In this document: piece by piece, positions 33,059 to 41,929 of the stretch | Numbering within the stretch: position 1 is the stretch's first letter | Layout: every line of letters begins with the position of its first letter | From: Oscillospiraceae bacterium | Lineage (GTDB): Bacteria > Bacillota_A > Clostridia > Oscillospirales > Oscillospiraceae | NCBI GenBank assembly: GCA_021771675.1 | Contig: JAETOP010000001.1 | Span: 77,249-141,248 of the forward strand | Direction of reading: 5' to 3' | DNA length: 64,000 bases | The notes under the pieces: model-generated | The model's input: the letters and a program-made list of their open reading frames with translations, nothing else | Database searches by the model: none | Told to the model about the DNA's origin: nothing | Made by a program: the position numbers and the translations under genes

Positions 33059-35539
33059 ATGACTTTCAAGTTTCAAGTATCCGGGATGACCTGTGCGGCC
33101 TGTTCTGCCCGGGTTGAAAAGGTATCCCGCAGCGTCCCGGGAGTGGAGCAGGCCGAGGTAAACCTGCTGGCCGGTACCATGGTGGTAACTGCCGGAGAAG
33201 ATGTATCCACCCAGGTAATTGCGGCGGTTCAAGGGGCAGGCTACAATGCTTTCCTTCAAGGGGAAAAGCCCCCAAAGTCACCTCAGGAGTCCAACGGCTT
33301 GAAGGAAATGAAACAGCGAATCATCGGCTCGGCAATCTGCCTGGTGATTCTGATGTATTTCACCATGGGACACATGATTGGTCTGCCAGCCCCAAGCTGG
33401 TATCACGGGGTAGAGAATGCGGTGGTTGCCGCACTGTTGCAGCTGTTTTTGACATTGCCTGTGGTCTTCCTCAATCGGGTGTATTATTCCCGGGGCTTAA
33501 AGGCGCTGTGGCACCGCAGTCCCAACATGGATTCCCTGATTGCTGTTGGCAGTTTGGCTGCTCTAATTTACGGCTGTGCAGCCCTGTTCCGCATGTCCTG
33601 GGCCATGGGGCATGGGGATTGGGCGCTGGTCAGGCAGTACAGCGAAAATCTCTATTTTGAATCCGCTGCCATGATTCTCACCCTGATTACCCTGGGTAAA
33701 TTCCTGGAAGCCAGGGCAAAGGGAAAAACAAGCGACGCCGTTCGGGCCCTGATGGATTTGAGCCCCAAGACAGCTGCCGTCCGCCGGAATGATGAAGTTC
33801 TGGAAATACCCGTGGAGCAGGTTCAGGTGGGGGATACTGTGATTGTCCGTGCCGGGGGCAGTATCCCTGTGGACGGAACCGTCCTCAGCGGGCGGGGGTC
33901 CGTCGACCAGAGCGCCCTCACCGGGGAAAGCGTCCCCGTGGAAAAAGGCGTGGGAGATACCGTGGCCGCCGCAACCGTAAACCGGGAGGGCTACCTGGAG
34001 TTCCGAGCGGACCAGGTAGGGGAGAATACCACCCTGGCCCAGGTCATTCGCCTGGTGGAGGAGGCCGGTGGCTCCAAGGCCCCCATCGCCCGGCTGGCGG
34101 ATAAGATTGCGGGGGTATTTGTTCCCGTGGTTATGGGCATTTCCGCCTTGACCTTCGCTGTGTGGATGGTGATGGGATATTCCCTGGAATTCAGTCTCAA
34201 CTGCGCTATTTCCGTGCTGGTGATTTCCTGCCCCTGTGCCCTTGGGCTTGCAACTCCGGTAGCCATCATGGTCGGAACCGGTCGGGGAGCCCAGATGGGC
34301 GTTCTGTTCAAAAATGCCCAGGCGCTGGAAAATCTTCACCGCATTGACACTGTGGTTCTGGATAAAACCGGCACCCTGACCACCGGCCGTCCCGCCGTGA
34401 CGGATGTACTCCCCGGAAAAGGTGGTCAATCCCAGCTGATGCGGATTGCGGCTGCATTGGAGTGCCGCTCGGAGCATCCTTTTGCCAAGGCAATCCTCCA
34501 AACCATGGAGGGCAGCGCTTATCCGGAGCCGACGGATTTTGAGACAATTCCCGGCAAGGGCGTGTCGGCCATTGTGGAAGGCGTGCGCTATTACGGCGGA
34601 AATAACCGGCTGATGGAGGAACTGGAAATCACGCTTCCCCAACTGCCCGACCTTGCATCCCAGGGAAAAACACCCCTTCATTTCGCATCGGAAGCAAAGG
34701 AGTATCTGGGAACCATTGCCGCTGCCGATGTATTGAAGCCGGATTCCAAATCCGCTGTGGAGGCGCTGCTGAAAAACCACCTGGATGTGGTAATGCTCAC
34801 CGGTGACAACCAGCGGACAGCCCAGGCCATTGCGGCAAACGCAGGCATCACCCACGTGATCTCCGATGTGCTCCCCACAGACAAAGCAGGCGCTGTTCAG
34901 CAGCTCCAGGCCCAGGGGCACAAGGTGCTTATGGTTGGCGACGGCATCAACGATGCCCCCGCCCTGGTCACCGCCGACGTGGGCATGGCCATTGGAGCGG
35001 GAACGGATATTGCCATTGAGTCGGCGGATGTGGTACTGATGAACAGCTCTCTTTCCGCAGTCAGCAGCGCCGTGGCCCTGAGCAAGGCCACCATTCGGAA
35101 TATCAAGCAGAACCTTTTCTGGGCGTTTTTCTATAACTGTCTCGGCATTCCCATCGCCGCCGGTGTGCTCTACCTGCCCTTTGGAATGCAGCTGAGCCCC
35201 ATGCTGGGAGCAGCCGCCATGAGCTTCAGCTCCGTGTTCGTTGTAACAAATGCCCTTCGTCTTCGCTTCTTCAAGCAAGTGGCTCCCGCTTCCTGCGAAG
35301 GAAGCTGCCCCATAGAAATTACCGTCAAGGAGGAAAAAAATATGGAAACCGTAATTAAAGTGGAAGGTATGATGTGTTCCCATTGCAAGGCCCGGGTGGA
35401 GAAGGCCTGTAAGTCCGTCCCCGGCACTGTGGATGCTGTGGTTGATTTGGCGGCCAAGACCGTCACCGTCACCGGAACCGCTGACGTGGCAGCCCTGAAG
35501 CAGGCCATCACCGACGCGGACTATACCATCGTGGAGTAA
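33059..35539 (+). CDS. copA: CopA-type copper P1B-ATPase with N- and C-terminal HMA domains
   Basis: An 826-residue heavy-metal efflux ATPase. The N-terminal HMA has GMTCAAC (C12, C15). Eight predicted membrane helices follow. The transport motif [11 protein letters not shown] (about residue 390), the phosphorylation site DKTGTLT (D435) and [10 protein letters not shown] (about residue 627) are intact. A second HMA with GMMCSHC forms the last 65 residues. That tail starts at a methionine (residue 762) preceded by a perfect internal SD, so it may also be made alone. Start chosen at the AAGGAG-led ATG at 33059. Confidence 0.94.
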   Translation: MTFKFQVSGMTCAACSARVEKVSRSVPGVEQAEVNLLAGTMVVTAGEDVSTQVIAAVQGAGYNAFLQGEKPPKSPQESNGLKEMKQRIIGSAICLVILMYFTMGHMIGLPAPSWYHGVENAVVAALLQLFLTLPVVFLNRVYYSRGLKALWHRSPNMDSLIAVGSLAALIYGCAALFRMSWAMGHGDWALVRQYSENLYFESAAMILTLITLGKFLEARAKGKTSDAVRALMDLSPKTAAVRRNDEVLEIPVEQVQVGDTVIVRAGGSIPVDGTVLSGRGSVDQSALTGESVPVEKGVGDTVAAATVNREGYLEFRADQVGENTTLAQVIRLVEEAGGSKAPIARLADKIAGVFVPVVMGISALTFAVWMVMGYSLEFSLNCAISVLVISCPCALGLATPVAIMVGTGRGAQMGVLFKNAQALENLHRIDTVVLDKTGTLTTGRPAVTDVLPGKGGQSQLMRIAAALECRSEHPFAKAILQTMEGSAYPEPTDFETIPGKGVSAIVEGVRYYGGNNRLMEELEITLPQLPDLASQGKTPLHFASEAKEYLGTIAAADVLKPDSKSAVEALLKNHLDVVMLTGDNQRTAQAIAANAGITHVISDVLPTDKAGAVQQLQAQGHKVLMVGDGINDAPALVTADVGMAIGAGTDIAIESADVVLMNSSLSAVSSAVALSKATIRNIKQNLFWAFFYNCLGIPIAAGVLYLPFGMQLSPMLGAAAMSFSSVFVVTNALRLRFFKQVAPASCEGSCPIEITVKEEKNMETVIKVEGMMCSHCKARVEKACKSVPGTVDAVVDLAAKTVTVTGTADVAALKQAITDADYTIVE
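35327..35539 (+). CDS. Possible internal start giving a free CopZ-like copper chaperone
   Basis: AAGGAGG (35327-35333) lies 8 bases before an in-frame ATG (35342) within copA. Translation from there gives a 65-residue HMA protein ([20 protein letters not shown] start), the right size for CopZ. The start codon is followed by a complete metal-binding domain and stops at the copA stop. Whether it is used is not shown. The alternative is a copA-copZ fusion that kept the old SD. Confidence 0.5.
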   Translation, partial: KEEKNMETVIKVEGMMCSHCKARVEKACKSVPGTVDAVVDLAAKTVTVTGTADVAALKQAITDADYTIVE

Positions 35540-35545
35540 CCGCCC

Positions 35546-36469
35546 ATGCGTACTGATTTCTATTTTGACTCAAAGGGGGCCGGCAGCATCCACGGATGCC
35601 GCTGGATGCCGGAGAAGGCCCCCGTGGCTGTGGTGCAGATTGTCCACGGCATCGCCGAATTTGTGGAACGGTATGACGATTTCGCCCAATATCTGAATAA
35701 CCTTGGATATATGGTGGTCGCCGAGGATCATATGGGTCATGGAAAATCCATCAACGGGGAAGGGATTCAGGGGTATTTTCACGGCGACTGGTTTACCGCA
35801 GTGGAGGATACCTATGAATTGCTGCAAAAAACCAGACAGGAATTCCCCGATATTCCCTATGTGCTCTTCGGCCACTCCATGGGCTCCTTCATGACCCGCA
35901 CCATCCTTGCAAAGCATCCCGACAGCGGCATTTCCGCCGCCATCATCTGCGGTACCGGCTGGCAGCACAGAGGGGTTTTGAATACCGGAATTGGGATTTG
36001 TGAGCTGGTTTGCAAAAAGCAGGGAGAGGAAACGCCCAGCAAAGCGCTGGAAAACCTTGTATTTGGGGGCTACAATAAAAGAGTGGAGCATCCCAGAACC
36101 CCCTATGATTGGCTGACCCGGGATTCTGAGATCGTAGACGAATATATCGCCAATCCTCTGTGCGGCTTTACGCCTTCCGCCGGCCTGATGCGGGAGCTGC
36201 TGAAAGGAATTCGTTTTGTTCAGGAGCCCAGCAGCCTTTCTGCCATGAAAAAGGATCTGCCTGTTCTGTTTATCTCCGGAGGGGATGATCCTGTTGGCAG
36301 CTATGGCAGAGGCGTCCTTCACGCTGCCAACAGCTTCCGCAAGGCAGGGATGCAGGATGTTTCTCACAAGCTCTATCCCCTGGGGCGGCATGAAATTCTC
36401 AATGAAATCAACCGGGAAGAGGTTTATCGGGATGTTTCTTCCTGGATCAGTAAGAAACTAAATTTCTAG
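35546..36469 (+). CDS. Alpha/beta hydrolase, monoacylglycerol lipase/lysophospholipase-like
   Basis: A 307-residue serine hydrolase (Hydrolase_4 type). The nucleophile elbow is GHSMGS, with HGIAEFVERYDDFAQ as oxyanion region, and the catalytic acid and histidine are in SGGDDPVG and LGRHEILNE. Probably hydrolyses lipid esters. No signal peptide. It lies 6 bp after copA, so it is likely co-transcribed, with no obvious functional link. Confidence 0.88.
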   Translation: MRTDFYFDSKGAGSIHGCRWMPEKAPVAVVQIVHGIAEFVERYDDFAQYLNNLGYMVVAEDHMGHGKSINGEGIQGYFHGDWFTAVEDTYELLQKTRQEFPDIPYVLFGHSMGSFMTRTILAKHPDSGISAAIICGTGWQHRGVLNTGIGICELVCKKQGEETPSKALENLVFGGYNKRVEHPRTPYDWLTRDSEIVDEYIANPLCGFTPSAGLMRELLKGIRFVQEPSSLSAMKKDLPVLFISGGDDPVGSYGRGVLHAANSFRKAGMQDVSHKLYPLGRHEILNEINREEVYRDVSSWISKKLNF

Positions 36470-36529
36470 CTGTCCGTTTTATTGGACATATAATAGATTA
36501 TAATACAGCCATCAACTCAGGAAAGGCTG

Positions 36530-36664
36530 ATGGCTATGTACTCTATGCGTTATGTTCGTGGACACGTGATGGTATACGATCAAAATGGAAAATTTCTGTT
36601 CTCTGCGGATAATGAACGGGAAGCCAGAGAGGAATTGGAAGAATATGAGGAATCTGCGGCTTGA
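36530..36664 (+). CDS. Small hypothetical protein (44 aa) coupled to truA
   Basis: Starts MAMYSMRYVRGHVMVYDQNG and ends in an acidic helical stretch (EAREELEEYEE). AGGA sits 7 bases before the ATG. It overlaps the truA start by 20 bp, so translation is probably coupled. No family recognised. Its composition (beta-like N-half, charged helix C-half) looks like a genuine folded small protein. Confidence 0.6.
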   Translation: MAMYSMRYVRGHVMVYDQNGKFLFSADNEREAREELEEYEESAA

Positions 36665-37379
36665 GCTTTGCTATGATGGAACCCGCTATCGGGGCTGGCA
36701 GCGTCTGCCCGGGGAAAGCAACACCATCCAGGGGAAGCTGGAACAGGCCCTTGGCAGGATTCTTGGGGAATCCGTAGAAGTCAGCGGCAGCGGACGAACC
36801 GATGCCGGCGTCCACGCCCAGGGACAGGTGGCATCCTTCCACTGTGAAAATTCCATGCCTCCAGAGGAAATCCTTGCGCAGCTGCGCAGGTATCTTCCGG
36901 AGGACATCGGCATATATTCCTGTAAGGAAGCGGCGCCCAGATTTCACGCCAGGCTGAACGCCAAGCGGAAAACCTATTGCTACCGCATTTGGAACAGTGA
37001 TACCCCCTGCGTTTTTCAGCGGCGCTATGTAGCAATTTTCCCGGAGAAATTGGATATTGGCGCTATGAGGCAGGCAGGGGCCCTTCTGATCGGAGAGCAC
37101 GATTTTTCCGCCTTCTGCACCAGAGCAAAGGCAAAGAAATCCACGCTTCGCCAGATTTATGAATTGTCCGTCCTTCGGGAGGGGGAGGAAATCCGTATTT
37201 TTGTCATGGCAGACGGATTCCTCTATAATATGATGCGCATTATTGCGGGTACATTGATTGAAGCGGGCAGGGGAGAGCGGGAGGCTGAAAGCATTCCATC
37301 CCTGTTCGGCAGCCAGCGGCAGCAGGCGGGTTTTCTTGCGCCACCCCAGGGCCTGTGCCTGATGGAGGTAGAATATTGA
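36645..37379 (+). CDS. truA: tRNA pseudouridine(38-40) synthase TruA
   Basis: A 244-residue pseudouridine synthase acting on the tRNA anticodon stem-loop. Catalytic aspartate is in SGSGRTDAGVHA, with RLELCYDGTRYRGWQ at the N-terminus and DGFLYNMMRI near the C-terminus. The start at 36645 (MRNLRLEL) was chosen by family length; the longer frame lacks similarity. Its last codons contain the SD of the next gene. Confidence 0.93.
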   Translation: MRNLRLELCYDGTRYRGWQRLPGESNTIQGKLEQALGRILGESVEVSGSGRTDAGVHAQGQVASFHCENSMPPEEILAQLRRYLPEDIGIYSCKEAAPRFHARLNAKRKTYCYRIWNSDTPCVFQRRYVAIFPEKLDIGAMRQAGALLIGEHDFSAFCTRAKAKKSTLRQIYELSVLREGEEIRIFVMADGFLYNMMRIIAGTLIEAGRGEREAESIPSLFGSQRQQAGFLAPPQGLCLMEVEY

Positions 37380-37717
37380 ATATCCAGATATATGGAAAAA
37401 GCAAATGCTTTGACACCAAAAAGGCGGAGCGCTATTTTAAGGAGCGCCGGGTCAAATTTCAGTCCATCGACCTGCCTCGTTATGGAATGTCCGGTAAGGA
37501 ATTCGACAGTGTCTTGCACGCCGTAGGCGGCATTGACAATCTGATCGACTGGAACGGCAAATCCCAGGAAATCACAAATATGAAATATATGGATGACGCC
37601 AGGGCCAAAGAGGACAAGGTCTTTGATGACCCCAGTCTGATGAAAACGCCCATCGTCCGCAACGGGAAACAGGCAACCGTCGGATTCTGCCCTGAAATTT
37701 GGGCGACCTGGGAATAG
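37376..37717 (+). CDS. ArsC/Spx-fold protein (YffB-like), probable TTG start
   Basis: A 113-residue thioredoxin-fold protein of the arsenate reductase-like family. A single N-terminal cysteine is in KSKCFDTKKAERYF, and KTPIVRNGK is the conserved cis-proline region. The second Cys of CXXC (as in Spx) is absent. The TTG at 37376 has GGAGG 7 bases upstream inside truA and overlaps the truA stop (TTGA). A longer ATG-initiated frame (37355) is unlikely. Function unproven. Confidence 0.8.
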   Translation: MNIQIYGKSKCFDTKKAERYFKERRVKFQSIDLPRYGMSGKEFDSVLHAVGGIDNLIDWNGKSQEITNMKYMDDARAKEDKVFDDPSLMKTPIVRNGKQATVGFCPEIWATWE

Positions 37718-37737
37718 AGGCTTCATTCTTCTACGAA

Positions 37738-37771
37738 AGCAGTCCCCGGAGGGGGCTGCTTTTTGTATTTT
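37738..37771 (+). terminator. Rho-independent terminator
   Basis: A 10-bp GC-rich stem with one G-U pair (37738-37747 with 37751-37760) and a TTTTTGTATTTTT tail. Confidence 0.85.
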
Positions 37772-37816
37772 TCTCTTGCAGTTTTCGTCAAAAAGTGGTA
37801 TGCTAGGAGGGCACGC

Positions 37817-39163
37817 ATGACAAACATTCTGGATCGTCTGTATGACTTGCTGTGGGGCACCCCCATGCTGGTTCTGATTTTCGGCGTCGGTGTCTGGCTG
37901 ACCATTTGTACCCGCTGTGTACAGATTCGGCTCTTTCCTCAGGCGGTTCGGAGATTCTTAACCCCCGCCTCCGTCGGAGAAGGCCGGGTTTCCCCTTTTC
38001 GTGCCCTGTGTACGGCGCTGGCTGCTACCGTGGGCACCGGGAATATGATTGGTGTAGCCGGTGCAATCTGCCTGGGCGGGCCGGGAGCTGTGTTCTGGAT
38101 GCTTGTGTTTGCGTTTTTCGGTATGGCGGTGAAATACGCCGAAGCCGCTCTGGCTGTCCGGTTCCGGGAAACGGTGGATGGGGAAGTGGTGGGCGGAACC
38201 ATGTACATGATTCGTTCTCACCTGCCAAAGTATTTTCTGCCCATGGCATACCTGTACAGCGTATGCGGATTTCTGGCAAGCTTCGGTGTGGGAAATTTAA
38301 CCCAGGTAAATGCCATTGCAACCGGCGTTCAGGAGATTGCTCCCGAGCTCCCGGCCATTGCCATCGGTGTGCTTCTGACCATTCTGGTTGGACTTGCCTT
38401 TTTGAAGGGAGCGGACTCCATTGGGCAGATTGCGGAGAAGCTGATTCCCTTTGCGGCCAGCATTTACGTTCTTCTCTGCGTCCTGTTTTTGATCATCAAG
38501 GCACCCCTTCTTCCGACGGCTGTTAAAAGCATTGTAAATGGTGCTTTTGCACCGAGAGCTGTCACCGGCGGGCTGATTGGTTCCGCAATGAAGGCGGTGC
38601 AGACGGGGTGCAGCAGGGGCGTTTTCACCCACGAAGCGGGAATGGGCACTGCATCCATTGCCCACGCTGGAGCAGATGTGGCTCACCCTGCTGAGCAGGG
38701 GATGATGGGCCTTTTGGAGGTTTTTCTGGACACCTTTGTCATCTGCACCCTTACGGCTCTGGTGATTCTTTGCAGCGGCGTCAGCGTTCCTTACGGAGTG
38801 GATTCCGGTGGAAATCTAACCGTGGCCGCTTTTTCCTCGGTTTATGGGCGGCTTGGAAAGCTGATTGTCTGTGTTTTTTTAATTTGCTTTGCCTATGCTA
38901 CCATTCTGGGGTGGAGCTTCTACGGGCTCCGGTGTACCCAGTTTCTCTTTGGCAAGAAAGCTGCTCCATTCTTTTTCATCCTGCAAACAGGCATTGTCAT
39001 TTTTGGCACTGTCTTAAATACCCCTCAGGTCTGGCGAATGGCAGAAATCCTCAACGGACTTATGGCCATCCCCAATCTTCTGACGCTGATCATCCTTAGC
39101 CCGGAGTTGCGATCCCTGACCCTTTCCTATCGCCCCGGAGTATCCATTCACACTTGGAGGTAA
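37817..39163 (+). CDS. Alanine/glycine:sodium symporter (AGCS family)
   Basis: A 448-residue transporter with about ten membrane helices. Landmarks are ATVGTGNMIGVAGAICLGGP and THEAGMGTASIAHA, the sodium and substrate loop motifs of AGCS proteins. It imports alanine or glycine with Na+. SD AGGAGGG precedes the ATG. The aminotransferase gene starts 2 bp after the stop, which suggests uptake and transamination of alanine as one unit (inference). Confidence 0.92.
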   Translation: MTNILDRLYDLLWGTPMLVLIFGVGVWLTICTRCVQIRLFPQAVRRFLTPASVGEGRVSPFRALCTALAATVGTGNMIGVAGAICLGGPGAVFWMLVFAFFGMAVKYAEAALAVRFRETVDGEVVGGTMYMIRSHLPKYFLPMAYLYSVCGFLASFGVGNLTQVNAIATGVQEIAPELPAIAIGVLLTILVGLAFLKGADSIGQIAEKLIPFAASIYVLLCVLFLIIKAPLLPTAVKSIVNGAFAPRAVTGGLIGSAMKAVQTGCSRGVFTHEAGMGTASIAHAGADVAHPAEQGMMGLLEVFLDTFVICTLTALVILCSGVSVPYGVDSGGNLTVAAFSSVYGRLGKLIVCVFLICFAYATILGWSFYGLRCTQFLFGKKAAPFFFILQTGIVIFGTVLNTPQVWRMAEILNGLMAIPNLLTLIILSPELRSLTLSYRPGVSIHTWR

Positions 39164-39165
39164 TT

Positions 39166-40392
39166 ATGCAAATTTCCATCAATGCCAACCGCTGTGAGCC
39201 CTCTCCCATGCGGAAATTCCATCCACTGGCGGTGGAAGCGGAGAAAAAAGGCAAGAAAATCTATCATTTGAACATCGGTCAGCCCGACTTGCCTACCCCC
39301 GCTGCTTACTACGAGACCATCCGTAATTTTGATAAGACGACTCTTGCCTATGACGCTTCTCCTGGAAACCCGGTGCTGATTGACGCAATCCGCAAATACT
39401 ACGCAGGGCTGGGGGTCACTCTGGAGTCCAATGATGTGCTCATCACCACCGGTGGCAGCGAGGCGCTGCTGCTGACCTGCCTGAGCATCCTTGATCCCTA
39501 CACCGAAGTCATCATTCCGGAGCCATATTACCCCAACTATACCACCTTTGTCCATGCTGCCGGAGGCGTTATACGCGCTCTGCCCACCAATCCCTGGGAA
39601 GGGTATCGCTACGCCCAGCGGGAGCGGATTGAAAGCCAGATTACCCGCAATACCCGGGCAATTCTCATCACCAATCCCGGCAATCCCACCGGCGTGGTGC
39701 TGGATCAGGACGAAATGCGGATGATTGCGGACATTGCCAAGGAGCACGACCTGTTCCTGATCTGCGATGAGGTCTACCGGGAATTCTGCTATGATGACAG
39801 GTTTGGCGTCCCCACCATGGCCCGGTTTGACGACATTCATGACAACCTGGTTATTATTGACTCCGTCTCCAAGCGTTTCTCCGCCTGCGGCGCCCGGGTG
39901 GGAGCAGTTATTACCAAGAATAAGGAATTGCAGCAGGCCATCCTGAAATTCTGCCAGTCCCGTCTGTCTGTGGCAACCATCGATCAGCAGGGCGCTGCCG
40001 CCATGTACTCTGTGGGGACAGAGTTCTTTCAGAAGAGCAAAGAGGAATACCGCCGCCGTCGGGATACTGTTGTTGCGGGTCTTCGCCAGATTCCCGGCGT
40101 GGTGGTTGAGGAGCCCATGGGAGCTTTCTATGTGATGGCCAGCCTGCCGGTGGACGATTCCGACAAATTCCAAAGATGGCTTTTGGAGGAATTCAGCGAC
40201 CAGGGGGATACCGTAATGTTCGCTCCCGGCGCTCCCTTCTACGAAACCCCCGGCAAGGGCATCAATGAAGTTCGTATCGCCTATGTGCTGAAGCAGCAGG
40301 ATTTGGAGCGTGCCATGGAGGTGCTGGCCGCCGGCATCGCCGCCTATCAGAAAGAGGTAATGAAAGTCACCAGTCCCAGCGTGACAGACTGA
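39166..40392 (+). CDS. Class I/II PLP-dependent aminotransferase
   Basis: A 408-residue aspartate aminotransferase-family enzyme. The PLP lysine is in DSVSKRFSACGARVG; other sites are NPGNPTGVVLD, ICDEVYREF and the N-terminal HLNIGQPDLPTP. Substrate is uncertain: aspartate, alanine or an aromatic amino acid. The ATG at 39166 is preceded by TGGAGG in the end of the transporter gene. Confidence 0.92.
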   Translation: MQISINANRCEPSPMRKFHPLAVEAEKKGKKIYHLNIGQPDLPTPAAYYETIRNFDKTTLAYDASPGNPVLIDAIRKYYAGLGVTLESNDVLITTGGSEALLLTCLSILDPYTEVIIPEPYYPNYTTFVHAAGGVIRALPTNPWEGYRYAQRERIESQITRNTRAILITNPGNPTGVVLDQDEMRMIADIAKEHDLFLICDEVYREFCYDDRFGVPTMARFDDIHDNLVIIDSVSKRFSACGARVGAVITKNKELQQAILKFCQSRLSVATIDQQGAAAMYSVGTEFFQKSKEEYRRRRDTVVAGLRQIPGVVVEEPMGAFYVMASLPVDDSDKFQRWLLEEFSDQGDTVMFAPGAPFYETPGKGINEVRIAYVLKQQDLERAMEVLAAGIAAYQKEVMKVTSPSVTD

Positions 40393-40407
40393 CGCCTACA
40401 TAACACT

Positions 40408-40440
40408 GTATCCCCCGGGAAACTGATTTCCGGGGGATAC
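40408..40440 (+). terminator. Hairpin after the aminotransferase
   Basis: A perfect 11-bp GC-rich stem (40408-40418 with 40430-40440) without a T tract. It may be an RNA-end-stabilising or weak terminator structure. Confidence 0.45.
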
Positions 40441-40487
40441 AATGGATTTAGGAATATATTCTACGATTACAGAAAGGGTGGTTTTTT

Positions 40488-40526
40488 ATGAAGATTAATC
40501 GTGTATGGAGGGTTCACGCTTCCTAA
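40488..40526 (+). CDS. Possible 12-residue leader peptide upstream of the GNAT gene
   Basis: Short frame MKINRVWRVHAS with an AAAGGGTGG SD. Its coding region contains the left arm of an 8-bp hairpin (40507-40514 with 40525-40532), and its stop codon lies in the right arm. The right-arm CCTCC can instead pair with the GGAGG SD (40544-40548) of the following gene. That arrangement recalls translational attenuators. Not proven to be translated. Confidence 0.4.
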   Translation: MKINRVWRVHAS

Positions 40527-40555
40527 CCCTCCGAAACTATTTTGGAGGAAACACA

Positions 40556-41530
40556 ATGGAAAACAGACTCACATTTACCCAGCTTACATCAGACAATGAA
40601 CAGCTGTGCGGCAAATTCAGGCTGCTCATGCGTTCCTACATCAAGGAGCTTAACGAGCATTCCGGTCGCCCGCTCCCAGAGGAATTTCAGGAGAAATGGA
40701 TCAACAGCATCATTGCAATGCAAGGCCCATCGGATCGACATCTGGAGCTTTGCTATGCCGATGGAATGCTGGTTGGCTTCCTCTATGGGAAGATTGACCA
40801 CAAGGATCACAAAGGCTTTATAAAGCCCGGATACGGCTACATCATGGAATTCTATGTGCAGCCGGAGTTCCGCCGCAGAGGATTTGGAAAAGTGATGTTC
40901 CGCCGATTGGAAAATCAGTTCCAAAACGACGGAGCAAAGATGATGTATCTGACACCGGACGCCGTAACCGGAGTTCCTTTCTGGACAGCAATGGGCTTTC
41001 ACCGAACCGGTGAATACTCCCCGGAAAATGGAATGGAAATCTACGAAAAGGCTTTGCGGCGTGATTCTGTCGATGGCTGGAAGCTAAAAACGATGAACAA
41101 AGCAGCCGCTATGAAAATTTCCAATTGGGAATATGAAAAGCCCTACGATGTTTACAGCTTCAAAGGTCATTCCGATGATTATCTGCTGGATGAATCCATT
41201 TGGGGGACAGAGCAGTTCTGCCTAATGGACGGTGATGTTGTCGTTGCCCAGGTCGCTTGCCAATTTGAAGGCGATGATTTATGGGTTGGTTGATCGCTGG
41301 ATCCGAAAATAGTCGGAAAAGGCAATGGTGGAGCGTTCGTCCGAAAATGTGTAGAGGAAATTCGGAAAACCAAACATCACACTGGACGCATTCTTCTTCG
41401 AGTTGCCGCATGGAACCGGCGGGCGATCAGAGCCTATCAAAAAGCCGGGTTTACTTATCTGGAAACCATTCAGGACGAGATTGCATACTCGAACAAACAA
41501 GAGGATTTCTGGGTAATGGAACTTTATTGA
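40556..41530 (+). pseudogene. Two-domain GNAT acetyltransferase interrupted by in-frame TGA
   Basis: The frame opens at ATG 40556 (SD GGAGG) and encodes a full first GNAT domain (EFYVQPEFRRRGFGKVMF; AVTGVPFWTAMGFH). A second domain then begins and is cut by TGA at 41291-41293, after DDLWVG. The same frame continues without a shift to 41528-41530 with SLDPKIVGKGNGGAFV and AYQKAGFTYLETI, the acetyl-CoA loop and C-terminal motif of that domain. Family context suggests a Trp codon (TGG) originally. TGA is a normal stop elsewhere here, so this is a nonsense mutation, a sequencing error or readthrough. The 245-residue product alone retains one domain. Confidence 0.8.
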
Positions 41531-41568
41531 GACCTCTTGACTCTGTGTGACACCACAACCTAATTCTA

Positions 41569-41615
41569 TTCAAACAGAAAAACGAAGCGTTTTCCGCTTC
41601 GTTTTTCTGTTTGAA
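41569..41615. terminator. Bidirectional terminator, 21-bp perfect palindrome
   Basis: Arms 41569-41589 and 41595-41615 are exact reverse complements. GC-rich core GAAGCG is flanked by A-rich/T-rich arms, so it can end transcription of the convergent GNAT and TSCPD genes. Confidence 0.85.
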
Positions 41616-41664
41616 TGGGCTATTTATAAAAGTCTAAAGTGCTCTGTATAAAAGCACAATATGA

Positions 41665-41910
41665 TCAGGCCAGCGCCTCTTTCAGCGCCTTGGCCAGCTG
41701 GTCGGGACAGGAGGTGGACTTCATGCCGCATTTGGTTCCTTCCAAGCGGGCAATCACGTCCTCTGCCTTCATACCCTCTACCAAAAGACCGATGCCCTTC
41801 AGGTTGCCGTTGCACCCACCAAGGAACTGGACATTCTTAACAATTCCATCTTCAATATCGAAGAAAATTTTCTGGGAGCAGGTGCCCTTTGTCTTGTATT
41901 CGTATTGCAT
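41665..41910 (-). CDS. TSCPD domain protein (TIGR03905 type)
   Basis: An 81-residue protein with the STSCPDQLA motif near the C-terminus and cysteines at GTCSQ, GGCNG and TKCGM. These match the small stand-alone TSCPD proteins. The domain also occurs as a zinc-binding tail of some ribonucleotide reductases, but the role of the stand-alone form is unknown. It lies 19 bp after the ybaK-like gene in the same orientation. Confidence 0.88.
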   Translation of the reverse strand: MQYEYKTKGTCSQKIFFDIEDGIVKNVQFLGGCNGNLKGIGLLVEGMKAEDVIARLEGTKCGMKSTSCPDQLAKALKEALA

Positions 41911-41929
41911 TTTTCATAATTCCTTTCTG

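Noticed and set aside
33563..35383. 606-codon minus-strand frame opposite copA
   Set aside because: Shadow frame; copA motifs are all intact on the plus strand.
41291..41293. Selenocysteine reading of the TGA in the GNAT gene
   Set aside because: The position fits Trp in GNAT proteins and no SECIS-like hairpin follows immediately.
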